This document shows, one piece after another, positions 1 through 5,520 of a stretch of 5,520 nt of DNA. A model generated the notes under the pieces. It had not been told where the DNA came from and did not search any database. It was given only the letters and a program-made list of their open reading frames with translations. Position 1 is the stretch's first letter. Every line of letters begins with the position of its first letter. The stretch lies in the NCBI GenBank assembly GCA_030691985.1, contig JAUYDB010000015.1, positions 1-5,520 on the forward strand, in the 5' to 3' direction. The translations under genes were made by a program, and so were the position numbers. This DNA comes from Candidatus Omnitrophota bacterium (GTDB lineage: Bacteria; Omnitrophota; Gorgyraeia; 2-01-FULL-45-10).

Positions 1-1
1 T

Positions 2-820
2 ACGCCAGTGCGCCTCGCTCAAGGGATTGGTAAAACCAGGTGCGGCTCTCGGCGCGGGAATAAACACGGAAAGCGCTTTTTGCGCAAACGCTCCCGCTTC
101 TTCTAATCCGGTCAGTTGCTCTCCTATAAGGAATCCTACTATATTAGCGCCGAATGCCCTGCGCGAGAAACGGCGCAAGTGCGTGTATGCATATATGAGT
201 ATTCGGTCGAGGTCGCTTAGTGAATCAGGCGATTTCTTCGTAATGATTTCCCGCACCTCTTCCCTTAATTCTAGGGTAAGCACTACCGCCTTATTCGGTT
301 TGGCCTGAATAATCTCTTCCGCTATCTCCCTGCCTGCCCTGTAATTTGACAATAGCATCCTTGCGATTAAACCCCGCCTTTTCTCCAATGTACCTGTGAC
401 AACTTCATACAAGGCATCCTTTGGCAGTATCGTCTGTAGCGACTCTTCGCTAAGCGGAATGGTTGAAGAGATGTCGCTTATCATACCTGCCCTTTCCTTT
501 AACGCCTCCGCTAACTCCGCCAGCCACGCTTCGTCACTCTGCGGCATGTCGAGAATGTCGGGTCTTTTCGCTCTGATGGCCGATAGCAACTTCTGTGGCG
601 ATTCGGCGCACCCCGGATCCTGCGATATTAGTCCCTCTATCACCCGCCTCCTGACTTCCTCACCCACCCCGCCGCTCTCTTTGCTGTACATCGAGTCTGT
701 GCCGGGGTTCGGCTCTGGCGGCTTGCCTTCCACCGCTGTCACCATAGAACAGACCGCCTTGAACACCCTGGCCCATTTATCTTTTAAATAAGTTTCGACC
801 TCTTGCTCTTTATCTATCTG
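2..820 (-). other. C-terminal helical region of the visible part (residues 1567-1839), runs off the window
   Basis: It begins with a charged helix (1567-1595), then a disordered Pro/Gly/Ser linker at about 1599-1617 (KPPEPNPG, SKESGG). Several helices rich in Glu, Arg, Leu and Ala follow, for example WLAELAEALKERAG and LEKRRGLIARMLL. A mildly hydrophobic helix (GANIVGFLIGEQ) lies near the end, too short and polar for a membrane span. The last residues (FIPAPRAAPGFTNPLSEAHW) are Pro-rich, which may mark another domain boundary just outside the window. No family was recognised. Confidence 0.4.
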
Positions 821-3800
821 CAACAGATTTTTCGGGACTTCAATAAATATTAACTTTTCTAGCCCATACGGTTTTCTTAAAAAATCCACGATGCGCACTC
901 CGTCGATCGTATTGATAAGACGCGTGAACTCCTGATATAGTGGGGAATTTTCATCAACCCTGAGTGAGATAAATCCGGCGGCTTCCCCATATCCGATATA
1001 TGCGCGCATACCATCAATGCCTGTTTGAGTTCCATGGAAGATATCGTCAATCCAGTTGGGCGAAGACAAGCCAGGATATTTGCCAATGTCAAAATACCGA
1101 TGGTCGCTAGGCAGACAGGAATGTGACCAGCTGCTCGTATATAAAAACGGCAATTTGTTCAACGCAATTACAATTTTCTGTATGCCGGGGTCGGCTTCCT
1201 TTTCGGCCTCTGCCCACGGCAGGCCTCCTTCAGGGTCTTCAAACAATCTGTGGCCATTTCGGTATTCTTTCTCCCTCGCAAAGTTACGGAATGCTGTATA
1301 AATATAGGAGTTAACCTTTTTAAATCCCGTGTCTTCAAGATATCTCTCGGTCATAGATTTAAGCTCTGCGGCTATCTTCTCACGACGAGGAGAAACCGCG
1401 ATGTTCCATAAGGCAACCTTGACCAATTGATGGGTATCAAACACATCTTTCATAGGTTCGGGCCGCGAGACCTCGTACTCTATCATCCTCTTAATGGTCT
1501 CCATAAACGATTCAAGGGTTAATGGGGATGGTCCTATTTTTTCGCTTTTCACCGCCTCTACGACCGGCGCATCGAGTATCGGCTTTATTGATTTGTCGTA
1601 GATTTGCTTAAGATGGTATGCTCTAGGTCTAAGTTTTTTGCCTCTGAACTGTTCGAGGATAGGAAGAAACTCGCCCGCCTTCTTTTTGACGGCTTCGGGG
1701 ACATAATACCGCGCGTTCTTACCCGTTTCACCTCCCGGCGCTTTCTTGATTAGCTGCAGGTGTAGAAGCAAATCCCTTAAATCATCCTTTATGCTTTCCG
1801 GCGAGAGCGCCTCACCTCTTGCCGGATGTTCTTCTCCGGCACGCCTTGCCAATTCCTCACCGCTAATCGCTCTTTCTGTGGTCGTTATGTCGTGACCGCA
1901 GAGATAGCTGAAGACGCTGTAGATTGAGCCTGCGGGTGGGATGTCGGTGTCTATCCCTGGTTTTCCACTGTTGCCGGAATCGACCGGTCTGGCCAAAAAA
2001 TCGACATAGGCCGTGGCCGCTATATAAAGCGCCCTTATCAGTTCCTGCAACGGGTTCGGGCCGTTAACCGGGCCAAGCGCCGGTTTGTGGTCGGAAACAT
2101 CTTCATTGAGAAGTCCTGTCCATCCTATCTCGTCATCCCATGTCTCATTGCGATAATTACCAACACCAACTTGTGTATTGGGTGAAAATATCCCGGCGGG
2201 AAGCTTTCTCGCCGGGCCCAGCTCGGGTTTCACGAACTCAATGTAGTCTTTCGACATGAATAGCGCCATCTGCCGCGCTAACATAGTCCAATCCACACAC
2301 ACCAGGATATACCCCATAAAATCTCTGTCTCCTTCAGAAAAATCGCCCTGCGCTGCCGAAAAACAACCCCTCATTAGTTGTAAAAGGCGTTTGGGATCTT
2401 TCCAATTGAGCTCGCCGCGTATCCTGTATCTCGCGCCTGCGATGAGCGACGCTGTCAACAGGTACTCGCCCAGATAACTTTGCAGATAATAATTGCGTAT
2501 ATTCTGCCTTCGATCGTTTTGAATCATGAACAAATGGGACGATACAGGGTTATCCGGACGCGTTACCTCCTCCAGCGTCCTTAGTTCTTCAAAATCGGCT
2601 GGGCCTGATAAGCGCATGTTGGGATAGGTGACGGCGCCAAGCCAGTCATGAAGTCGGCCTGCCCCGAGACCAGGCCGCGATAGGATATCGACATTCCACG
2701 CATATCTGCGGTTTGCGGGCAAATTATGGAAAAGCGCCGCTATAGCTGTATGCACGATGCCGTACCGCGCAAGCATAAAGAGGTCATGTATGTTGCGGTA
2801 AAGCGCCTCCTGAAACCGCCTTTCATCAATCCTTGCGTCATTTAGATAGGTAAACCAATCTTCGGATTCCGTCTCATACACCGTGAACGCATATTTGCCG
2901 TCCCGCCTGTCACAACGTATCTTCGTGCCGTCACCGGCCTTCTGTTCGTCCAACGCCTTTATCGCCTCATCAGGTAGAGACGCTGCGCGCGCCATCCGAT
3001 TCCCTCTTACCAGAACGGCTCTGGGGTATCTTCCTTTGAGTCCCATGATCTCTCTATATTTATCTATGTAATCCATGTATCTTGACTCCTGGTAAAGGAG
3101 GCCGAGATTGGCATTCTCTCTGAGCAGTTTGATCGCCAACAATACGCCGCTCTCCCTTCTTCGATATATCAATGTCCGGCCCTGCGCCCTGACAAATTCA
3201 CACCCCGCGATGACCTCCGCGATGCTGTCAAGGGTGGGCGCTTTATCCATATCTACATCTTCATATGCCGGAGGCGGCTCTGGGAGCTCAAGCGGTTTAA
3301 AATCTATTCCGGCATCGAGGAAGTATTCCGCGATATCAGCAAAGTTTGACTCGACCATTCCGTTATCCGCGAAGCTGATGGAAGTCACCTTCATGCCGTT
3401 ATATATCCTGCTGAAAAAATCGCCTATTTCTACGCCGATTTTTTTGAGGAATTCCTCTATAGGCATATGCTGGTCGAATGCGCCGGGTTGTCTGAAAAGT
3501 TCGGCCGCTGCCGCGCAGACCTTCGGCGAACCGGCAATGATCTTAAATAGACATGTCAAGGCAAGATGATTCCCCCATATCTGCGGGCAGGTGAAATGAC
3601 ACCTCTCCATATTTTCGATTACAGCAATAAGTTGATCCAATCCGGCGGGAGTGGCAACATCGGCATCAAAAACTCTCTGCATAAACACCGCAACGTTCCG
3701 CGTCTCTTCCTGTTTGCTAAGGTACGTCGCGCTTTTGAATAACGGTATCTCGACGTTATTTATTCCCGCCAATATCTTTAAATGTTTTTCGTAACACTCG

Positions 3801-5518
3801 TCTCTGGCGCTGGCATCTGCTATAAATGGCGCGAAGAGAAGCCGGATAACGACAGGCAGGAAAACGGGATAGATCCTTAAGTTGATGCTTAACTGATGCA
3901 GGGCCGCAAATTCCTTGCCTGCCGTCACAGCATACACCGCTGGATAGGGGCATCTTCCCGGCACCTGCGCATCAAGATAAGGCAGTATCTCTTGCACAAA
4001 GATACGTATAGCACCGTTTCGCTCTTCAAGAACATTTTTAAAGGAGGTCCTGTCTGCGTCAGTCCTCAATCCCTCATATATCCGCCTATTCTCGTCAGCC
4101 TCCCTGTCCAGCCGCGAAAAGAGGTTATTTAAATTTTTGCCAATATCTTGGCCTCTCTTCCGGCTGAAAAGAGATAGAACGCCTTTTATCCTGCCTGTCA
4201 TACCGGGCGCTCTGGCTGCTGCGCTTGACCTTGTCATGGAAGAATACTTGTCTAACAGATAGCGCTTGAACGCGCGTACCACAGCCGTCCTGCGTTCGAG
4301 GCAGTCCTCATACAATCCCCGGCCGATATCCGATGTGAGAAGCTGTATTGCGTTGAGGGCAAACTCGCTGTCTTTGTCCGCGTCTCTATCTATCGCCTCC
4401 TCGATGACCTCTTTCGCGAGGACGCGCGACTCGTCCGGACTGGTGCCATCAAAGTAGGAAAGGAGGGTCCAAACTATCATAATTATCTGGTTTCTCGAAC
4501 TATCCGATGTGGATAGCCGGCCATAGACCGCCTTGACAACCTTCGACGCTGACAAAGAAGAGTCAAACTCGAAAGGTTCGACGAATGCTATATTTTGCAT
4601 CGCAGCTAGGTCATAACAGACCTCCTCGAGCACCATCATCGGCGGTCTCTTGTTGCCGCAGCGCGCGTCGATCATCCTCTGCCATAATCGGTATTCCATC
4701 TCGCTGACGCGCCTCAGTTCTTCCCGGCTCTCGTGGGATAACTTCTCCTCCCTGAATTTTCTGTATCGATTGAGGATATCCTGCGCTTCATCGTAGAGAT
4801 CGAATGCGAGGGCAGTATCGAACAATGTGATGAATGTGCTTCTGAATAGATCGGGCGTGTTCCCATGAAGGATATATTCCGCGAAGAATCGTTCCTTCTC
4901 GCGTTGTAATATCCTCTGCGCTATTAATGCATCGACCGGCATGTATAGTTTCGCTATCTCCATCCATTGATGGAAATTGTCCTGTCGCTCACTCTGCCTC
5001 AATGCCTCTTCACAAGAGGCGAGCGTAAGCATGAGCTTCTCCCTTTCCGTTCCTAATACTGCCTGCAGCCGCGCAATATTGCTTCGTATAGGCACACGAT
5101 CCCGGATGCCGCTAGATTCCTTTTCACAAAGCTCCGCGAGGATGGCCCGCGGCCTTGCCATCTCGCCGGCCTCTCGCATCCGAATTCCTATCTCCGCCTT
5201 TACCGCGAGCCCATCTTCTGACTCATTATCACGGGGGACGATGGCGAGCGCCGCGTCGAAGAGACCGGCAGCAGCAAGAAGTCTCGCCATTTTGCACCGA
5301 TGCCGAGGGTCAGGACCACGCATGCTCCCCTCGTTCCTCATGAGGCGCAGGGCATCGTCCACGTAACCGGCCAGCAGAGATGTCTCGATCACCTCGGTAA
5401 ACTTGGAATGCGCATTGTAAAATTGATGATATCCGTGCACAGGGCGCAGAAGCTCGCGGGCCATTTCGTAATCACCAGCGGCCAACCGTGCCCTTGCTAT
5501 CAGAAGAGTATTTTCTAT
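2..5518 (-). CDS. Internal part of a giant multidomain protein, open at both ends
   Basis: One minus-strand frame has no stop over 1839 codons and fills the window, so the gene's start lies beyond the right edge and its stop beyond the left edge. The translation is soluble-protein-like throughout: amphipathic helices, several Pro/Gly/acidic linkers and recognisable fold signatures in a sensible order. This rules out a chance open frame. The first in-frame Met (residue 19, codon 5464-5462) is not the start, because a TPR-like motif already runs through residues 5-20 and no ribosome binding site precedes it. Order of parts: TPR-like repeats, helical region, basic linker, second helical region, kinase-fold-like module, winged helix, helical connector, alpha/beta module, helical C-terminal part. 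No signal peptide or clear membrane helix is seen. Codon use (ATA, AGG/AGA, GCG, GGC) looks the same along its length, so I see no sign of a recent fusion. I do not recognise the whole protein. Function is unknown; a scaffold or signalling role is inference. Confidence 0.93.
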   Translation of the reverse strand, partial: MENTLLIARARLAAGDYEMARELLRPVHGYHQFYNAHSKFTEVIETSLLAGYVDDALRLMRNEGSMRGPDPRHRCKMARLLAAAGLFDAALAIVPRDNESEDGLAVKAEIGIRMREAGEMARPRAILAELCEKESSGIRDRVPIRSNIARLQAVLGTEREKLMLTLASCEEALRQSERQDNFHQWMEIAKLYMPVDALIAQRILQREKERFFAEYILHGNTPDLFRSTFITLFDTALAFDLYDEAQDILNRYRKFREEKLSHESREELRRVSEMEYRLWQRMIDARCGNKRPPMMVLEEVCYDLAAMQNIAFVEPFEFDSSLSASKVVKAVYGRLSTSDSSRNQIIMIVWTLLSYFDGTSPDESRVLAKEVIEEAIDRDADKDSEFALNAIQLLTSDIGRGLYEDCLERRTAVVRAFKRYLLDKYSSMTRSSAAARAPGMTGRIKGVLSLFSRKRGQDIGKNLNNLFSRLDREADENRRIYEGLRTDADRTSFKNVLEERNGAIRIFVQEILPYLDAQVPGRCPYPAVYAVTAGKEFAALHQLSINLRIYPVFLPVVIRLLFAPFIADASARDECYEKHLKILAGINNVEIPLFKSATYLSKQEETRNVAVFMQRVFDADVATPAGLDQLIAVIENMERCHFTCPQIWGNHLALTCLFKIIAGSPKVCAAAAELFRQPGAFDQHMPIEEFLKKIGVEIGDFFSRIYNGMKVTSISFADNGMVESNFADIAEYFLDAGIDFKPLELPEPPPAYEDVDMDKAPTLDSIAEVIAGCEFVRAQGRTLIYRRRESGVLLAIKLLRENANLGLLYQESRYMDYIDKYREIMGLKGRYPRAVLVRGNRMARAASLPDEAIKALDEQKAGDGTKIRCDRRDGKYAFTVYETESEDWFTYLNDARIDERRFQEALYRNIHDLFMLARYGIVHTAIAALFHNLPANRRYAWNVDILSRPGLGAGRLHDWLGAVTYPNMRLSGPADFEELRTLEEVTRPDNPVSSHLFMIQNDRRQNIRNYYLQSYLGEYLLTASLIAGARYRIRGELNWKDPKRLLQLMRGCFSAAQGDFSEGDRDFMGYILVCVDWTMLARQMALFMSKDYIEFVKPELGPARKLPAGIFSPNTQVGVGNYRNETWDDEIGWTGLLNEDVSDHKPALGPVNGPNPLQELIRALYIAATAYVDFLARPVDSGNSGKPGIDTDIPPAGSIYSVFSYLCGHDITTTERAISGEELARRAGEEHPARGEALSPESIKDDLRDLLLHLQLIKKAPGGETGKNARYYVPEAVKKKAGEFLPILEQFRGKKLRPRAYHLKQIYDKSIKPILDAPVVEAVKSEKIGPSPLTLESFMETIKRMIEYEVSRPEPMKDVFDTHQLVKVALWNIAVSPRREKIAAELKSMTERYLEDTGFKKVNSYIYTAFRNFAREKEYRNGHRLFEDPEGGLPWAEAEKEADPGIQKIVIALNKLPFLYTSSWSHSCLPSDHRYFDIGKYPGLSSPNWIDDIFHGTQTGIDGMRAYIGYGEAAGFISLRVDENSPLYQEFTRLINTIDGVRIVDFLRKPYGLEKLIFIEVPKNLLQIDKEQEVETYLKDKWARVFKAVCSMVTAVEGKPPEPNPGTDSMYSKESGGVGEEVRRRVIEGLISQDPGCAESPQKLLSAIRAKRPDILDMPQSDEAWLAELAEALKERAGMISDISSTIPLSEESLQTILPKDALYEVVTGTLEKRRGLIARMLLSNYRAGREIAEEIIQAKPNKAVVLTLELREEVREIITKKSPDSLSDLDRILIYAYTHLRRFSRRAFGANIVGFLIGEQLTGLEEAGAFAQKALSVFIPAPRAAPGFTNPLSEAHWR
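821..1198 (-). other. Compact alpha/beta module with Ser/Cys/His/Asp motifs, family unknown (residues 1441-1566)
   Basis: A helix ending in ALNKLPFLYTSS (1452-1463) passes into a strand and then SWSHSC (1463-1468), with PSDH at 1470-1473. A loop rich in Gly, Pro and aromatics follows (1479-1505). Next come a strand YIGYGEAAGFISLRVD (1507-1522), a helix SPLYQEFTRLINTI (1525-1538), a strand GVRIVDF (1540-1546) and a strand KLIFIEVP (1555-1562). This strand-strand-helix-strand-strand order suggests a small ferredoxin-like fold. Ser1465, His1466, Cys1468, Asp1472 and His1473 are polar residues clustered right after a buried strand and look like a functional site. A faint resemblance to the strand plus Ser/Cys motif of the TYW3 (wybutosine) family was noticed, but it is far too weak to name the domain. 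Function unknown. Confidence 0.4.
1199..1678 (-). other. Helical connector (residues 1281-1440)
   Basis: Mostly amphipathic helices, including a Lys/Arg-rich segment (about 1290-1310), a helix beginning TLESFMETIKRM, and a charged region rich in Glu, Lys and Arg (about 1405-1440). There is no catalytic motif and no hydrophobic span. It joins the winged helix to the alpha/beta module without an obvious linker, and part of it may belong to either neighbour. No family was recognised. Confidence 0.35.
1679..1927 (-). other. Winged helix-turn-helix-like domain (residues 1198-1280)
   Basis: Helix 1 is SIYSVFSYL (1198-1206). Helix 2 is SGEELARRAG (1219-1228), a typical first HTH helix. A turn leads to the recognition-helix candidate SPESIKDDLRDLLLHLQLI (1239-1257). 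The next strand-turn-strand, KKAPGG followed by ARYYVPE (1258-1275), has the Gly-rich turn and aromatic strand of a wing. This order is that of MarR/ArsR-type winged helices, where the third helix reads DNA and the wing contacts the backbone; winged helices also serve as protein-interaction domains. Inside a giant chain, next to a kinase-like module, a protein-protein role is as likely as DNA binding. The helix 2 to helix 3 connection is longer than usual (about ten residues). Confidence 0.5.
1928..1996 (-). other. Gly/Pro/Asp linker (residues 1175-1197)
   Basis: A flexible, low-hydrophobicity stretch (DSGNSGKPGIDTDIPPAG, residues 1180-1197) separates the helical end of the kinase-like module from the winged-helix-like domain. 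It is seen as a change in composition, and it makes independent folding of the two neighbours likely. Confidence 0.5.
1997..3232 (-). other. Kinase-fold-like module, probable pseudokinase (residues 763-1174)
   Basis: Elements appear in protein-kinase order. Paired strands (about 774-786) and a hairpin lead to LLAIKLL, with Lys797 in the place of the VAIK lysine. A helix follows with Glu811 (YQESRYM) as the helix-C Glu candidate. A strand and hinge-like segment come next (YAFTVYE 876-882, then FTYLND 889-894), then a helix E-like segment (902-918) and GIVHTAIAALFHN at 920-932, which resembles a catalytic loop. His923 fits the HRD His, but the Asp position is Ala925 and the following Lys position is Ala927. 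Asn932 is two residues late. Asp944 (WNVDIL) or Asp975 (ADFEEL) could stand in for the DFG Asp. A helical C-lobe-like part follows to about 1160. Kinases and APH/HipA-type relatives bind ATP in this fold. The lost Asp points to a pseudokinase or to changed chemistry, as in other atypical kinase-fold enzymes. Sequence similarity is low, so this is a fold-level call. Confidence 0.5.
3233..3295 (-). other. Pro/acidic interdomain linker (residues 742-762)
   Basis: A short segment rich in Pro, Glu and Asp (motif PEPPPAYEDVD at residues 746-756) interrupts helical sequence. It marks a domain boundary: the sequence after it starts the beta-strand-rich N-lobe of the kinase-like module. The linker itself has no sign of function. 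Confidence 0.5.
3296..4132 (-). other. Second helical region with Cys/His cluster and a hydrophobic stretch (residues 463-741)
   Basis: The region opens with a strongly charged, coiled-coil-like helix (about 465-500), followed by mixed helices. Two local features stand out. Residues 549-567 form a hydrophobic stretch containing three Pro and one Arg, which argues for a buried helix rather than a transmembrane span. Residues 640-656 contain Cys640, His641, Cys644, His651 and Cys656, a spacing that could bind a metal but matches no zinc finger I know. The end (about 700-741) is amphipathic and leads into a Pro-rich linker just before the kinase-like module. I recognise no family; it may be a helical adaptor domain that positions that module. 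Confidence 0.35.
4133..4237 (-). other. Basic, Ala/Ser/Gly-rich linker (residues 428-462)
   Basis: From Met428 the sequence changes to small and basic residues: Arg/Lys at 430, 436, 443, 445, 453, 454, 455 and 461, with almost no acidic residue before Asp458 (seen). Short hydrophobic pieces (GVLSLFS, 446-452) lie between basic clusters. Helical, highly charged sequence resumes at about residue 465. It looks like a flexible interdomain tether. The positive charge could let it touch nucleic acid or acidic membrane surfaces, but this is inference. It separates two long helical regions. Confidence 0.4.
4238..5071 (-). other. All-helical region of unknown fold (residues 150-427)
   Basis: This stretch is a run of amphipathic helices with charged faces, separated by short turns. 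It includes a Leu/Glu/Arg-rich helix around residues 155-180, the degenerate TPR-like motif near 239-249, and helix pairs at about 310-427 that resemble HEAT/ARM solenoid repeats in spacing only. It has no catalytic-looking motif, no metal-binding pattern and no hydrophobic helix long enough to be a membrane span. It follows the TPR-like repeats without a linker and ends at a basic, flexible segment. The simplest reading is that the solenoid continues as a structural or binding domain. I do not recognise a family. Confidence 0.4.
5234..5506 (-). other. TPR-like helical repeats (residues 5-95)
   Basis: Three helix-turn-helix units carry the TPR-type pattern of a small residue, Gly, an aromatic or hydrophobic residue and then Ala. 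They are AGDYEMA at residues 14-20, AGYVDDA at 50-56 and AGLFDAA at 84-90. The Gly-to-Gly spacing is 36 and then 34 residues, which fits the 34-residue TPR period and also PPR-like repeats. A related motif (FDLYDEAQDIL, about 239-249) suggests that degenerate repeats continue further along. TPRs normally form a curved superhelix that binds peptides or partner proteins, so this end of the visible protein is probably a protein-interaction surface. The repeats may extend upstream, beyond the window. The TPR assignment rests on consensus by eye; a HEAT-like or Sel1-like solenoid is a possible alternative. Confidence 0.55.
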
Positions 5519-5520
5519 CT

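Noticed and set aside
396..791. A 131-codon plus-strand open frame.
   Set aside because: Ser/Leu-rich, low-complexity translation antisense to the helical C-terminal region of the giant protein; no start signal and no recognisable motif.
877..1092. A 71-codon minus-strand open frame.
   Set aside because: It is a different frame of the same DNA that encodes the alpha/beta module; the long frame explains the region better.
3108..3569. A 153-codon plus-strand frame starting with TTG, preceded by an AAAGGAGG sequence at 3094-3101 with good spacing.
   Set aside because: It lies antisense to the strongly supported minus-strand gene with third codon positions facing each other, which yields spurious Ser/Ala-rich translations like this one. 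No domain is visible, and the purine-rich motif is simply the complement of Leu codons. Kept out of the features, though transcript data could settle it.
3818..3874. Hydrophobic stretch at residues 549-567 as a possible transmembrane helix.
   Set aside because: It holds three Pro and an Arg and is bounded by ordinary amphipathic helices; a buried helix is more likely.
3756..3953. A 65-codon minus-strand open frame with several Cys residues.
   Set aside because: Overlaps the long coding frame on the same strand in another phase; no support for separate translation.
4040..4049. A near-perfect ribosome-binding-like sequence (AAAGGAGGTC) on the plus strand.
   Set aside because: No start codon follows at usable spacing, and the bases are accounted for by codons of the minus-strand gene.
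4977..5366. A 129-codon plus-strand open frame.
   Set aside because: Ser/Ala/Arg-rich shadow opposite the TPR-like and following helical regions; no ribosome binding site or domain.
5462..5464. First in-frame Met (residue 19) as the gene start.
   Set aside because: Coding character and a TPR-like motif extend upstream of it, and no ribosome binding site lies before it.

Overview
The whole window lies inside one gene. On the minus strand a single reading frame stays open from position 5518 to position 2: 1839 consecutive sense codons, no stop, no credible start and no intergenic gap. Both ends of the gene are outside the window. The visible part alone would be a protein of roughly 200 kDa. 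I saw no other gene, RNA, mobile element, CRISPR array, origin or terminator. The shorter open frames on the plus strand and in the other minus frames are shadows of this gene.

Because the frame has neither start nor stop here, residues are numbered from the first visible codon: residue n begins at position 5518-3(n-1). Reading from the right edge (N-terminal side) to the left edge (C-terminal side), the layout is as follows. Residues 5-95 hold about three TPR-like helical repeats. Residues 96-427 are more all-helical sequence. Residues 428-462 are a basic, small-residue linker. Residues 463-741 are a second long helical region with a Cys/His cluster and one hydrophobic stretch. Residues 742-762 are a Pro/acidic linker. 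Residues 763-1174 form a protein-kinase-fold-like module that keeps the VAIK-like Lys and helix-C Glu but lacks the HRD Asp. Residues 1175-1197 are a Gly/Pro/Asp linker. Residues 1198-1280 look like a winged helix-turn-helix. Residues 1281-1440 are a helical connector. Residues 1441-1566 are a compact alpha/beta module with Ser/Cys/His/Asp motifs. Residues 1567-1839 are a mostly helical C-terminal region that runs off the window.

No signal peptide, clear transmembrane helix, LPXTG-type anchor, or extracellular beta-repeat array is visible. This part therefore reads as a cytosolic multidomain scaffold or signalling protein rather than a giant adhesin or a modular PKS/NRPS. The true N-terminus is not visible, so export cannot be excluded.

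The organism is probably an uncultured bacterium of intermediate GC content. Heavy use of ATA for Ile and AGG/AGA for Arg, next to GCG/GGC-rich codons, and a giant helical protein with embedded kinase-like and winged-helix parts, are compatible with Candidatus Omnitrophota, a phylum known for very large genes. That placement is inference and was not tested by any search. The possible novelty is the gene itself: a giant protein carrying a degenerate kinase-like module, a winged helix and an unrecognised alpha/beta domain in one chain.
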